A stretch of DNA of 64,000 nt from Bacteroidota bacterium (lineage in GTDB: Bacteria > Bacteroidota > Bacteroidia > Chitinophagales > Chitinophagaceae): the NCBI GenBank assembly GCA_023430465.1, contig JAEZAM010000111.1:1-64000 (forward strand), in the 5' to 3' direction. Under the pieces are notes generated by a model. The model made no database searches. It had not been told where the DNA came from and was given only the letters and a program-made list of their open reading frames with translations. Shown in pieces: positions 17,860-27,179 of the stretch. Positions within the stretch are counted from its first letter, which is position 1, and every line of letters begins with the position of its first letter. The position numbers and the translations under genes are program-made.

Positions 17860-18742
17860 TGGTGCTATTTTTTTGCCTGAAGCCACTTGGTGTGTACCCG
17901 GTAAGTTTTTTAAATGTTGTAGAGAAATGTTGAGACGAATAGAAGCCGGTATCAAGGGCGATATCGGTTACCGTCAGGTCATTTCGTTTCAGTAATTTGA
18001 TTGCCTCTGAAATGCGTATAGTGATGAGGTAGTTCAGCGGCGAGAACCCGGAGTAATTTTTTACCTTCTCGGTAAATGCCGTTGTTCCAAGCCCCACCAT
18101 TGCTGCCATCTCATCGACAGACCAGTTATGGGAAAGGTTTTTACGCAAAGCCTCTTCAAGCGCCATAAACGATTGTGGAAAATCCCTGTTGGTGCTGTTC
18201 TGCAGGGTCAGTTTTCGTGCGATTAAAATTAGCAGCTCATCAAGCAACTGGTTCACGCGCGTCTCGTAGCCAATTTGCTGGTTGAAAATTTCGTTTCTGA
18301 TTTCTGTCAGTATCCTGTCGGCCTCTTTCAGCCTCGACAGGACAGGCGTCTTGCATTGCTTCAATATTTTGGCGATCGCCATGATCTCCTTCTTTGGCAG
18401 CCCGCTCCAGTTGCCAAGCAGTATGCCTTTCTCGGATTCGGTCTTGTTTACTTCGATATATATCCAGCATAGCTTACCGATATCAAGTACGCCTTTCTGG
18501 CCGCCAAACTGATGGCCAGGCTGGATAAGGACGAGATCGCCGGGATATAAGATGTGATGTTGATCGTTGATGACCCACTCGAACTTGCCTTCGAGCACGA
18601 AGTAAATGCGGATGCTGTTTGTAGTAGATTCTTTGAAGGAATTAAGCTGAACAACGCTATTGCGCTTTGTGGCAAATTCGATGATATGCTCGAATGGATC
18701 CAGTTCTTTAGAATGGCCTTGCCGCAGCGAAAAATGGTTCAT
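17852..18742 (-). CDS. AraC-family transcriptional regulator
   Basis: An N-terminal cupin-like sensor half (about 20-130, with DPFEHIIEFA, FVLEGKFEWVINDQHHILYPGDLVLIQPG) is followed by a C-terminal pair of helix-turn-helix motifs (LSHNWSVDEMAAMVGLGTTAF and the signature DIALDTGFYSSQHFSTTFKKLTGYTPSGFR). I chose the ATG at 18742 (296 residues); the frame also opens with a TTG at 18793 inside the promoter region. It heads the minus-strand sugar-acid cluster and is divergent from SusC, so it probably senses the sugar acid and controls both directions. Candidate operators are the two decamers at 18785 and 18820. Confidence 0.9.
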   Translation of the reverse strand: MNHFSLRQGHSKELDPFEHIIEFATKRNSVVQLNSFKESTTNSIRIYFVLEGKFEWVINDQHHILYPGDLVLIQPGHQFGGQKGVLDIGKLCWIYIEVNKTESEKGILLGNWSGLPKKEIMAIAKILKQCKTPVLSRLKEADRILTEIRNEIFNQQIGYETRVNQLLDELLILIARKLTLQNSTNRDFPQSFMALEEALRKNLSHNWSVDEMAAMVGLGTTAFTEKVKNYSGFSPLNYLITIRISEAIKLLKRNDLTVTDIALDTGFYSSQHFSTTFKKLTGYTPSGFRQKNSTNE

Positions 18743-18784
18743 GCAATCGTTGTTGAATCTAAAGTAACGGGTATTATTGAAAAG

Positions 18785-18829
18785 TTTGTACAAAAATCAA
18801 CGCTGTTCATATTTGGTAGTTTGTTCAAA
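18785..18829. promoter_or_regulatory. Candidate operator pair in the divergent araC-like/susC promoter
   Basis: The palindrome TTTGTACAAA (18785-18794) and the near-identical TTTGTTCAAA (18820-18829) lie 35 bp apart, start to start. The second overlaps the -33 box of the SusC promoter. Two similar half-palindromes in a divergent AraC-controlled gap are what an operator would look like; binding is inferred. Confidence 0.4.
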
Positions 18830-18847
18830 TCATTTGGCTCTACTTTG
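18820..18847 (+). promoter_or_regulatory. Probable promoter of the first susCD operon
   Basis: TTTG (18820-18823) and TACTTTG (18841-18847) are separated by 17 bp. The second box is one base shorter than the consensus TAnnTTTG. The expected start of transcription leaves a leader of roughly 45 bases before the SusC ATG at 18897. Confidence 0.5.
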
Positions 18848-18896
18848 TAAAATCGACAGATTTTGCTAACGATTTCTAATCAATCAAACTGCTATT

Positions 18897-21800
18897 ATGA
18901 AAGGACAAATGCATCCGGCAGCTCCGCCGGTATTGCGTAAAATCATCTTTACGTTTTCCCTGTTGTTGTTTTTTTCACTGATATCCAAGGCGCAGACGAT
19001 TACCGGGAAGGTCACGGATGCACAGGGTGCTCCACTCAACGGTGTCTCGGTTGCCGTTAAAGGCGTTACCTCCGGTGTTGCTTCCAGTTCAGCCGGTACA
19101 TTCACCATCAACGCCCCCGCTAATGCCGTGCTTGTTTTTACCTCTATAGGTTACGCGCAAAAGGAGGTGGCCGTCGATGGAAGAAGCACGGTGGATGTTG
19201 TTCTGGAAACAGACAGCCGCAACCTCAGTGAGGTGGTGGTAACAGCCCTGGGTATCAACAAGCAATCAAGAGGGCTTGGTTATGCCACATCCTCCGTAAA
19301 AGCTGAAGAACTCACTATCAACAGGACGCCGAATCCTATCAATGCACTGCAAGGCAAGGTGCCGGGCCTTAATATTTCTGCTTTAGGCACGGGTCCCGGT
19401 GGTTCGTCCAAGATCCGGATCCGCGGCCAGTCATCCATTTCCGGAAACAATAGCCCACTGATCGTTATCAATGGAATACCTGTTGACAATTCTAATTTCA
19501 ATACCAATGCTGAACCAGGTGGCAATGTGAACGGCAGTGCTGTAGGTGTGAAAGGTGGTGGAGTCTATTCAGATGGTGGTGATGGATTGTCCAGCATCAA
19601 CCCGGATGATATCGAGAACATGACCATCCTGAAAGGCGCTGCGGCTGCTGCTCTGTATGGTTCCCGTGCAAAAGATGGGGTGATCATGATCACCACGAAA
19701 ACAAGAAGCAAGACCAATGGTATTGGTGTAAGTTATAATCTCAATTACACAAACGAAACACCGCTTGACTTTACCGATTACCAGAAGGTATATGGCCAGG
19801 GTGAAAACGGTGTGCGGCCTACCACACCAAACCCTACATCAGGGCAATGGTCATTTGGTGAAAAGATAGAGCCGGGTATGACGCATACACTCTTCAACAC
19901 GCCAAATATCCCGTACGTGGCCCAGGGAAGCCGGATCAAAGAATTTTACCGGAACGGACAGAACCTGACCAATACAGTCACGCTAAGCACAGGCAGCGAC
20001 AAAGGCGGCCTGTATCTTTCGCTCGTCAATGCTGATAACAAAGGCATTGTTCCCAATAATAAGTTTAACCGCAAAGGTCTTAACCTCGGCTTCAGTTATA
20101 ACCTGACAAAGAGATTGAGTTTCTCCGGTAACGTAAACTATACGAACGAAAAAAATACAAACCCTCCAAACATCGCCAACCAGGATAACTCAATTCCTAC
20201 TACGCTGATGGCGATGGCGAATACAATGCCTCTCTCCGTGCTCAATGCCAACAAATATAATGATCAGGGCAATGAGTACGTTTATTCAAGATTTACCAAC
20301 CGAACCAATCCATACTGGGTCCTTGCCGAGCAATTCCACAACATCAAGAGGGACCGGATCTTCGGAAATCTTTCGGTGAAATACAATTTTGCCTCGTGGC
20401 TGTTTGCCCAGGTTCGTTTTGGCCAGGACTATTTCAGTCGTGACGAGGACGTTAATAATTTCCCGACCGGGCAGGCTTCCAGGGCACTTGTTCCAGGCTT
20501 CGCCAATGGTATTTATACCCAGGAATCACGCCGCTTCAGGGAAAGCAACCTCGACTTCCTGGTCAATGCATCCAAACAGTTTGGTGATTTTGAAGGAGCC
20601 CTTACGCTGGGTGGTAACCAGATGCGCCGAACGCTTGATGTAAATAATGTGCAGGTAACCGACTTCTTCGTGAGAGGTCTTTATTCCGTACAGAATGGCC
20701 GCGCCAAGGATCCTGTGTATACGCTGGTCGAACAAGGTGTAAACTCTCTTTACGGATCAGCCGAAGTTTCCTGGAAGAGAACACTGTACCTGACTGGTAC
20801 ACTCCGAAACGACTGGTTCTCGACCTTGTCTCCCGCCAACAGGCGGATATCTTATCCATCTATTTCCGGTTCCTACGTGTTCACCGAAACCCTTCCGACT
20901 ATATCCTGGTTGAATTTCGGTAAGGTCAGGCTCGGTTACGCGGAAGTGGGCAGTGACGGAGATGTGGCCCCTTATTCAGGACAGCTTTTCTATGCAGTGA
21001 ATGCCAACCTGATCGGCAACCCTTCAGGCGTTAACGTTCCTGTTGCCACAAGCGGAAATTCCATCCCAAATCCTAACCTGCGCCCAAGCAGGGTTTCAGA
21101 AACAGAAGTTGGTTTGGAGCTGAGAATGTTCCGCAACAGGGTGAACCTTGATGTTGCCGTTTATGAGAAGACAACCAAAGACCAGATCGTCCAGGTACAG
21201 GTATCGGATGCATCCGGTTTTGTGAATACCCGTATCAACAGTGGCGAAAGCAGGAACAAAGGATTTGAGGCCATGCTGACCCTTGTTCCATTCCAGTCGA
21301 AAAACTTCACCTGGCAGTTCACCGCTAACACATCTTATAATATTACCAAGGTGTTAAGCATCATCACCAATACTCCCGGCGAGAGAATCACGATCGGCAC
21401 ACACGTATTCAATGGTGAAACAAGACACGTTGTTGGGCAGGAAATGGGCCAGATCGCCGGCTATGGTTATGCCACAGACCCGGCTAAGGGCAATGCAAGA
21501 ATATTCCAGGCGAATGGTTTACCATTGCGCACAGCAAACCTGGTGTTATTTGGAAGTGCCTTGCCAAAATGGACAGGCGGTTTCCTGAATACGTTCAACA
21601 TCAAAGGCGTGACGATCTCCGCGTTCATCGACTATAAGCTGGGCAATAAAATGCTGTCCGGTACAAACTTCAACGCAATCCGTGAAGGGCTGCACAAACG
21701 TACATTGGAAGGTCGTGAAGGTGGTGTTGTAGGACAGGGTGTCACCCAGGGTGGTGCAGAGAATACAGTCAACGTACCTGTGCAGACATATTGGGAGCAC

Positions 21801-22085
21801 CTGCGTAGCCAGCAAATCGTTGAATCTGTTATTTATAACGGAGGCTACTGGAAACTCCGCCAACTGAGCGTAGGATATGATCTCACCAAATATTTACCAG
21901 CCAAACTTCCGTTCAAAGGATTACGGGTAGACCTTGTTGCAAACAATGTGCTCATTATCAAAAAATGGGTGGACAACATTGACCCTGAGACATTCGGTTT
22001 CGGTTCAGATAACCAGGTTGGACTTGAATCACCCGGTCTGCCAACCACGAGAGGGATTGGCTTGAATCTAAATATTAAATTTTAA
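18897..22085 (+). CDS. SusC/RagA-family TonB-dependent outer-membrane transporter (PUL 1)
   Basis: A 1062-residue outer-membrane importer. After a signal sequence (cleavage near LISKAQ) comes the carboxypeptidase-like beta-sandwich domain (TITGKVTDAQGAPLNGVSVAVKG) and then the plug domain. The plug starts at LSEVVVTALGINKQSRGLGYA and includes LQGKVPGLNISALGTGPGGSSKIRIRG and the SusC signature NPDDIENMTILKGAAAAALYGSRAKDGVIMITTK. A beta-barrel follows to the C-terminal Phe (GLNLNIKF). It moves an oligosaccharide or acidic sugar through the outer membrane with the SusD lipoprotein encoded 11 bp downstream. The genes on both sides process sugar acids, so its cargo is probably a uronate- or aldonate-containing compound; this is inference. 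Confidence 0.95.
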   Translation: MKGQMHPAAPPVLRKIIFTFSLLLFFSLISKAQTITGKVTDAQGAPLNGVSVAVKGVTSGVASSSAGTFTINAPANAVLVFTSIGYAQKEVAVDGRSTVDVVLETDSRNLSEVVVTALGINKQSRGLGYATSSVKAEELTINRTPNPINALQGKVPGLNISALGTGPGGSSKIRIRGQSSISGNNSPLIVINGIPVDNSNFNTNAEPGGNVNGSAVGVKGGGVYSDGGDGLSSINPDDIENMTILKGAAAAALYGSRAKDGVIMITTKTRSKTNGIGVSYNLNYTNETPLDFTDYQKVYGQGENGVRPTTPNPTSGQWSFGEKIEPGMTHTLFNTPNIPYVAQGSRIKEFYRNGQNLTNTVTLSTGSDKGGLYLSLVNADNKGIVPNNKFNRKGLNLGFSYNLTKRLSFSGNVNYTNEKNTNPPNIANQDNSIPTTLMAMANTMPLSVLNANKYNDQGNEYVYSRFTNRTNPYWVLAEQFHNIKRDRIFGNLSVKYNFASWLFAQVRFGQDYFSRDEDVNNFPTGQASRALVPGFANGIYTQESRRFRESNLDFLVNASKQFGDFEGALTLGGNQMRRTLDVNNVQVTDFFVRGLYSVQNGRAKDPVYTLVEQGVNSLYGSAEVSWKRTLYLTGTLRNDWFSTLSPANRRISYPSISGSYVFTETLPTISWLNFGKVRLGYAEVGSDGDVAPYSGQLFYAVNANLIGNPSGVNVPVATSGNSIPNPNLRPSRVSETEVGLELRMFRNRVNLDVAVYEKTTKDQIVQVQVSDASGFVNTRINSGESRNKGFEAMLTLVPFQSKNFTWQFTANTSYNITKVLSIITNTPGERITIGTHVFNGETRHVVGQEMGQIAGYGYATDPAKGNARIFQANGLPLRTANLVLFGSALPKWTGGFLNTFNIKGVTISAFIDYKLGNKMLSGTNFNAIREGLHKRTLEGREGGVVGQGVTQGGAENTVNVPVQTYWEHLRSQQIVESVIYNGGYWKLRQLSVGYDLTKYLPAKLPFKGLRVDLVANNVLIIKKWVDNIDPETFGFGSDNQVGLESPGLPTTRGIGLNLNIKF

Positions 22086-22096
22086 TAGAAGTTTTT

Positions 22097-23638
22097 ATGA
22101 AAAAAATATTGAGCTATGGCCTGGTTGCGGTAATGATGTTGTTCATTTCTTCCTGTGATAAAGGCCTGGATGATCTGAACAAAAACAAGACCAGCCCCAC
22201 TTCAGTGGATCCTGCTTTTCTTTTGAATAATGCCATTATCCAATCGTCGATGCCGGTAAAGACCCTTGTCTTCGATGTAGGTGTGGTACAGCAAATGATC
22301 TCTCCAAACGGAGGCGTTCTTGCCGGCGCTAATTTCAACCAGGATAGCCGTGATGTGACTACACCACCGGTCTGGGCAGTGTTCTACCAGAACGTTGTCA
22401 AGTATACAAAGGACGTGATCAATACCACAAAGGATAATCCGGCGAGGAGCAATCTTTACAACATGGCCCGGATATTCCAGGCGTATAGCTTTATGGTCCT
22501 GACCGATGAATATGGAGATATCCCATATACCGAGGCGGCAGTAGGTTATATCGAGCAGATTTTCCTGACCAAGTATGATGCGCAGCAAACGATTTATCCA
22601 AAACTGATAGAGGAACTCACACAGGCATCTGCAGCCCTCGATGCGACAGCGCCTGTAGAAAGTTCCGACCTGCTATACAGTGGCAACATTGCGAAGTGGA
22701 AAAAATTCGGGTACTCACTGTTGTTGCGTGCGGGCATGAGATTAAGTAAGGTTGATCCGACAAAAGCAGCGGAAGTGGTAGCGGCTGCGTTTGCCGGCGG
22801 AGTGATCACGGATAATGCAGATAACGCTTATATCAGGCATGATGCCAACTATAACCAGCCGATCGGTGCTACACTGAATGGCAGTGAGGCCGCGAATTTC
22901 TACCTGGCAAAACCTTTCGTTGATCAGTTGAAGAATACGAATGATCCGCGTTTGTCTGCCATTGCAATCCGCTATGTGGGAGCAACTTCGGGTAACGGGC
23001 AAACCGTTGCTGTTGGAACCACGAACCCGGCACAGCAGATCGGCATGCCGATTGGCAAGGACAACGGAACAATTGGTGCGCAGGCAACTGCCGACGGCCT
23101 TGCCTCATTTTATGATTACAGCCAGGCTGACAGAAGAAGGGTATTGAAAACGACTTCACCTGTCTTCCTCGTGACGGCTGCCCAAACAAACCTCTTGCTT
23201 GCAGAAGCACGAGTGCGAGGCTGGATCAACACCGGGCTTGCAGCACAGTATTTCAGCGATGGTATCAGGGCCCACATGGATCAGATGGCCACCTATGATG
23301 CAGCATCTGCCGTGCCTGCGGGTGCCCGTGACACTTACATCGCCGCGAACCCATTGGTAGTGGGCACCGAACTGGAACAGATCAATACACAATACTGGAT
23401 CGCATCCTTCCTGAACGGTCCCGAAGCATTTGCAAACTTCCGGAGAAGCGGCTATCCCGCCCTGACACCAAACCCTTATGGGCAGCCGAATAATCCGGAT
23501 GTGCCCGTAGGAACCTTTATCAGGAGGCTGACATATCCAACCAGTGAATTATCTGTCAACTCTGCAAATGTAAATGAGGCGATAGCGGCACAGGGGCCTG
23601 ACAAACTGAGCACAAGAGTGTGGTGGGACAAACCATAG
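22097..23638 (+). CDS. SusD/RagB-like outer-membrane lipoprotein (SusD-like_2 type)
   Basis: This surface lipoprotein of 513 residues has a lipobox ending at Cys20 (MLFISSC). Helical TPR-like repeats of the SusD fold follow, with IFQAYSFMVLTDEYGDIPYTEA in the position of the typical first TPR pair and NLLLAEARVRGW in the later one. The organisation matches the SusD-like_2 subgroup (PF12771), common beside SusC in environmental Bacteroidota. It acts as the lid of the SusC transporter and captures the ligand. A strong hairpin terminator follows at 23671-23699. Confidence 0.92.
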   Translation: MKKILSYGLVAVMMLFISSCDKGLDDLNKNKTSPTSVDPAFLLNNAIIQSSMPVKTLVFDVGVVQQMISPNGGVLAGANFNQDSRDVTTPPVWAVFYQNVVKYTKDVINTTKDNPARSNLYNMARIFQAYSFMVLTDEYGDIPYTEAAVGYIEQIFLTKYDAQQTIYPKLIEELTQASAALDATAPVESSDLLYSGNIAKWKKFGYSLLLRAGMRLSKVDPTKAAEVVAAAFAGGVITDNADNAYIRHDANYNQPIGATLNGSEAANFYLAKPFVDQLKNTNDPRLSAIAIRYVGATSGNGQTVAVGTTNPAQQIGMPIGKDNGTIGAQATADGLASFYDYSQADRRRVLKTTSPVFLVTAAQTNLLLAEARVRGWINTGLAAQYFSDGIRAHMDQMATYDAASAVPAGARDTYIAANPLVVGTELEQINTQYWIASFLNGPEAFANFRRSGYPALTPNPYGQPNNPDVPVGTFIRRLTYPTSELSVNSANVNEAIAAQGPDKLSTRVWWDKP

Positions 23639-23670
23639 CAGTTAACACCACTTTTTTTCATATGACAGAC

Positions 23671-23699
23671 AAAACCAGGTGTTTCCACACCAGGTTTTT
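23671..23699 (+). terminator. Intrinsic terminator after susD (PUL 1)
   Basis: AAAACC-a-GGTGT pairs with ACACC-a-GGTTTT around the loop ttcc, giving an 11-bp stem with one A/A mismatch, and the 3' arm runs into a T-run. It lies 33 bp after the susD stop and 41 bp before the dehydrogenase gene. It would keep catabolic gene expression below that of susCD unless read through. Confidence 0.75.
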
Positions 23700-23739
23700 A
23701 TTTCCCTGCGGTGGATTTCAAACTGAATAACCGGATCAA

Positions 23740-25326
23740 ATGATTGAAGGCAACCATATCATTGGCTTTGAAGTAAGTGCAAAAGGCAACACATTTTTCA
23801 ACAGTACTAACCCTGCGACCGATACCAAACTCGACTATCGGTTTTATAATGTCACAACCGATGAAATAGACCTGGCTTTATCAAAAGCATCAAGGGCATT
23901 CAATTCGTATCGAAAAAAAAGCGGCCAGGAACGCGCAGCATTCCTGGAGGCGATTGCCGCCGAGATCATGGCGCTGGGCGATGAACTGATCACCTGTTGT
24001 AATATCGAAACAGCATTACCCGTCGCGAGACTGGAAGGCGAGAGAGGAAGAACGGTGAACCAGGCCAGGTTGTTTGCCTCGTTATTGCAGGACGGCTCCT
24101 GGGTGGACGCGAGGATTGACACCGCATTGCCGCAGCGACAGCCATTACCACGGCCTGATATCCGATCCATGCAGCTTGGCATAGGGCCTGTAGTGGTATT
24201 TGGAGCCAGCAATTTTCCTTTTGCTTTCTCTGTTGCAGGTGGCGACACCATCGCCGCGCTTGCCGCAGGGTGTCCGGTGGTATGCAAGGCCCACCCGGCC
24301 CATCCGGGAACATCGGAGCTCGTTGCAAAAGCAATACAACGTGCCGCATTAAAATGCAACATGCCCGATGGTGTATTCTCACTTCTTTTCACAGACTCGA
24401 TACCAACGTCACTTGAACTGGCAAAACATCCTGCGGTCAGGGCAGTTGCCTTCACCGGTTCTTTCAGAGCGGGTAAGGCATTGTTTGATGCCGCTGCGGC
24501 AAGAGAACAACCGATCCCGGTATACGCCGAGATGGGAAGCAGCAATCCCGTGTTTGTTTTGCCGCAGGCACTGGCGCAGCAGGGAGATAAAATTGCAGCA
24601 GCATTTTCTGACTCACTCACACTTGGTGTGGGGCAGTTCTGTACAAACCCGGGGATGCTGATTTATGAAACAGCATCGGGCACAGACCTGTTCGAGGAAA
24701 ATTTAAAAACTGCGATTGAGGCTAGCAAAGGTGGAGTAATGCTGACAAATGGCATACATAAGCATTATGAAAAAGGCGTAAGCGAACGTTTATCGGGTGG
24801 CCATGCGAGCGTTCTTGCAAAGGCGGTTGCGCCGGAGGGTAAAAATTTTGCGAATCCTGTGTTGTTCAAGACCCTTGCTACGAAGCTGAGAGATAACGCA
24901 CATCTCAGCGAAGAGTTATTCGGCCCGGCAAGCCTGGTGGTGGAAGCTGTTTCCAAAGGTGAATTACTGGCCCTGGCAGAAGATCTTTCCGGGCATCTTA
25001 CGGCCACTGTACATGGCACTAAACAGGACCTTCAGGAATACAAAGAACTCCTGGATATTTTGGAAGAGAAGGTTGGCAGGATAGTTATCAACGGGTTTCC
25101 GACAGGAGTGGAGGTTTGTCATGCCATGGTACATGGTGGTCCATACCCTGCAACCACTGACAGCAGGAGCACTTCCGTAGGCACCACTTCCATCAGGAGA
25201 TTTACCAGGCCGGTCTGCTATCAGAATATGCCTGGTGCATTGTTACCGGAGGAACTCCAGAATGAAAACAAATTGAACTTATGGCGGCTTGTAAATGGGG
25301 AGCAGACAAAAAATGCCATTGTCTAG
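23740..25326 (+). CDS. 2-oxoglutarate-semialdehyde (2,5-dioxovalerate) dehydrogenase, ALDH superfamily
   Basis: A 528-residue NADP-type aldehyde dehydrogenase. Segments FGASNFPFAFSVAGGD (154-169), CPVVCKAHPAHPGTSE, FTGSFRAGKAL, Glu264 (AEMGSSNP) and the catalytic Cys301 (GQFCTNPG) match the alpha-ketoglutaric-semialdehyde dehydrogenase III type seen in sugar-acid pathways. It would oxidise 2-oxoglutarate semialdehyde to 2-oxoglutarate, the last step of the Weimberg-type route. The next genes encode an aldonate dehydratase and an FAH-family dehydratase, which supports this assignment over a general aldehyde dehydrogenase. Confidence 0.9.
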   Translation: MIEGNHIIGFEVSAKGNTFFNSTNPATDTKLDYRFYNVTTDEIDLALSKASRAFNSYRKKSGQERAAFLEAIAAEIMALGDELITCCNIETALPVARLEGERGRTVNQARLFASLLQDGSWVDARIDTALPQRQPLPRPDIRSMQLGIGPVVVFGASNFPFAFSVAGGDTIAALAAGCPVVCKAHPAHPGTSELVAKAIQRAALKCNMPDGVFSLLFTDSIPTSLELAKHPAVRAVAFTGSFRAGKALFDAAAAREQPIPVYAEMGSSNPVFVLPQALAQQGDKIAAAFSDSLTLGVGQFCTNPGMLIYETASGTDLFEENLKTAIEASKGGVMLTNGIHKHYEKGVSERLSGGHASVLAKAVAPEGKNFANPVLFKTLATKLRDNAHLSEELFGPASLVVEAVSKGELLALAEDLSGHLTATVHGTKQDLQEYKELLDILEEKVGRIVINGFPTGVEVCHAMVHGGPYPATTDSRSTSVGTTSIRRFTRPVCYQNMPGALLPEELQNENKLNLWRLVNGEQTKNAIV

Positions 25327-25374
25327 GCAACTCACCGAGGAAACACCCTTTTGAGTCGCAGCAAAAAGAATAAC

Positions 25375-27093
25375 ATGTCACAGAAGTTTCGTAGCCACGA
25401 TTGGTTTGGCAAAAAAGATAAAGACGGAATCCTTTACCGAAGCTGGATGAAGAACCAGGGCATGCCAACGGATATGTTTGATGGCAGGCCGGTAATAGGG
25501 ATATGTAACACGTTCAGTGAACTTACACCATGCAATGCACATTTCCGCGATCATGCAGAGTCGGTAAAGCGTGGTGTGCTTGAGGCCGGCGGCTTCCCGG
25601 TGGAATTTCCTATTATGAGCCTTGGCGAAACGCTGCTGAAACCAACGGCCATGCTTTTCAGGAACCTGGCAAGCATGGACGCGGAAGAATCCATCCGCGG
25701 CAACCCGATTGACGGTGTTGTGCTGCTGACGGGTTGTGATAAGACCACACCTTCGACAGTGATGGGCGCTGCCAGCGTAGGCTTGCCAACAATCGTAGTG
25801 CCCGGTGGACCGATGCTGAATGGAAAATACAAGGGGCAGGATATAGGCTCAGGCACGCATGTGTGGAAGTTCAATGAAGACCTGAAAACAGGCATGATGA
25901 CACAGGAAGAATGTGAATTTGCCGAAAGTTGCATGAGCCGAAGCATTGGTCATTGCATGACTATGGGGACAGCCAGTACGATGGCGGTGATGGTGGAGTC
26001 ACTCGGATTGACATTGAGCGGTGCAGCGGCTATTCCTGCGGCCGACAGCCGGAAAAAGGTGATGGCACAATTGAGCGGACGCAGAATTGTGCAGATGGTC
26101 AAAGATAACCTTACGATCGATAAGATACTTACCCGCGAAGCATTTGAAAATGCCATCATTGTCAATGCGGCTGTTGGCGGATCCTCCAATTTTATCATCC
26201 ACCTCATGGCCATCGCCGGGAGGATTGGTGTTGATTTGAAGCTGGAAGATTTCGACAACCTGGGTAGCAGGATACCGTTACTGCTGAACCTGATGCCTTC
26301 AGGAAAATATCTCATGGAGGACTTTTACTATGCAGGTGGTCTCCCGGTTATCCTGAACGAGTTGAAGGATATGCTGCACAGGAATGTGATCACCGTGTCG
26401 GGGAAGAATCATCATGATAACATTGCCGGCAATTGCACTTGTCATAATGCAGCAGTGATCGCCACAATGGAAGAGCCGATACAGCAGGAGGCAGGTTGCG
26501 TGGTGGTCAAAGGAAACCTTGCTCTGAATGGTGCCGTTATCAAGCCATCTGCAGCGACCCCTGCTCTCATGAAACACACAGGGCGTGCGGTTGTATTTGA
26601 AAGCATAGAGGATTACAATCATAGGATCGATGATCCCGACCTGGACGTCGACGAGAGCTGTGTGATGGTATTGAAATACGTGGGGCCGGTAGGCTACCCG
26701 GGTATGCCGGAGGTTGGCAATATGGCTTTGCCAAAAAAATTGCTGGAAAAAGGTGTGAAGGATATGGTGCGTGTAAGTGACGGACGAATGAGCGGAACCG
26801 CTTACGGCACTGCAGTATTGCACGTTTCACCGGAGTCGGCCATCGGCAGTAACCTCGCACTTGTGCAAAATGGCGACCTCATTGAGCTCGATGTACAGGA
26901 GCGTAAATTGCATCTGCATGTAAGCGATGAAGAGCTCGCTGTACGTAGATCAAAATGGGTAGCTCCTCCACCAGCCGCGACGAGGGGATATGTAAACCTC
27001 TACATCAATCATGTAATGGGCGCCGATAAGGGAGCTGACCTTGATTTCCTGGTCGGTAATTCAGGATCAGTGGTTGCCAGGGATTCTCACTAG
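25375..27093 (+). CDS. IlvD/Edd-family aldonate dehydratase (probable L-arabinonate or D-xylonate dehydratase)
   Basis: The 572-residue iron-sulfur dehydratase keeps the three cluster cysteines Cys53 (TPCN), Cys121 (TGCDKTTPS) and Cys194 (GHCMTMGTAS), which in characterised pentonate dehydratases hold a [2Fe-2S] cluster. The catalytic region DGRMSGTAYGTAVLHVSPES is intact. The N-terminus FRSHDWFGKKDKDGILYRSWMKNQG is typical of the pentonate branch and unlike IlvD of branched-chain amino acid synthesis. It would turn a pentonate into 2-keto-3-deoxy-pentonate. I chose the ATG at 25375; the frame also opens with TTG 25351. It is the second gene after the susCD pair, 48 bp behind the dehydrogenase. 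Confidence 0.9.
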   Translation: MSQKFRSHDWFGKKDKDGILYRSWMKNQGMPTDMFDGRPVIGICNTFSELTPCNAHFRDHAESVKRGVLEAGGFPVEFPIMSLGETLLKPTAMLFRNLASMDAEESIRGNPIDGVVLLTGCDKTTPSTVMGAASVGLPTIVVPGGPMLNGKYKGQDIGSGTHVWKFNEDLKTGMMTQEECEFAESCMSRSIGHCMTMGTASTMAVMVESLGLTLSGAAAIPAADSRKKVMAQLSGRRIVQMVKDNLTIDKILTREAFENAIIVNAAVGGSSNFIIHLMAIAGRIGVDLKLEDFDNLGSRIPLLLNLMPSGKYLMEDFYYAGGLPVILNELKDMLHRNVITVSGKNHHDNIAGNCTCHNAAVIATMEEPIQQEAGCVVVKGNLALNGAVIKPSAATPALMKHTGRAVVFESIEDYNHRIDDPDLDVDESCVMVLKYVGPVGYPGMPEVGNMALPKKLLEKGVKDMVRVSDGRMSGTAYGTAVLHVSPESAIGSNLALVQNGDLIELDVQERKLHLHVSDEELAVRRSKWVAPPPAATRGYVNLYINHVMGADKGADLDFLVGNSGSVVARDSH

Positions 27094-27179
27094 TATTTCC
27101 ATAATGATAAAAAGGCATGCTGCGGGGGACTAATTGATCCATCTCGTAAGGGCAAATTGGACCAGCTACATAAAAGAAA

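Noticed and set aside
23844..24620. Minus-strand frame of 258 codons
   Set aside because: Antisense to the semialdehyde dehydrogenase; its codons mirror the real gene and the product has no recognisable fold.
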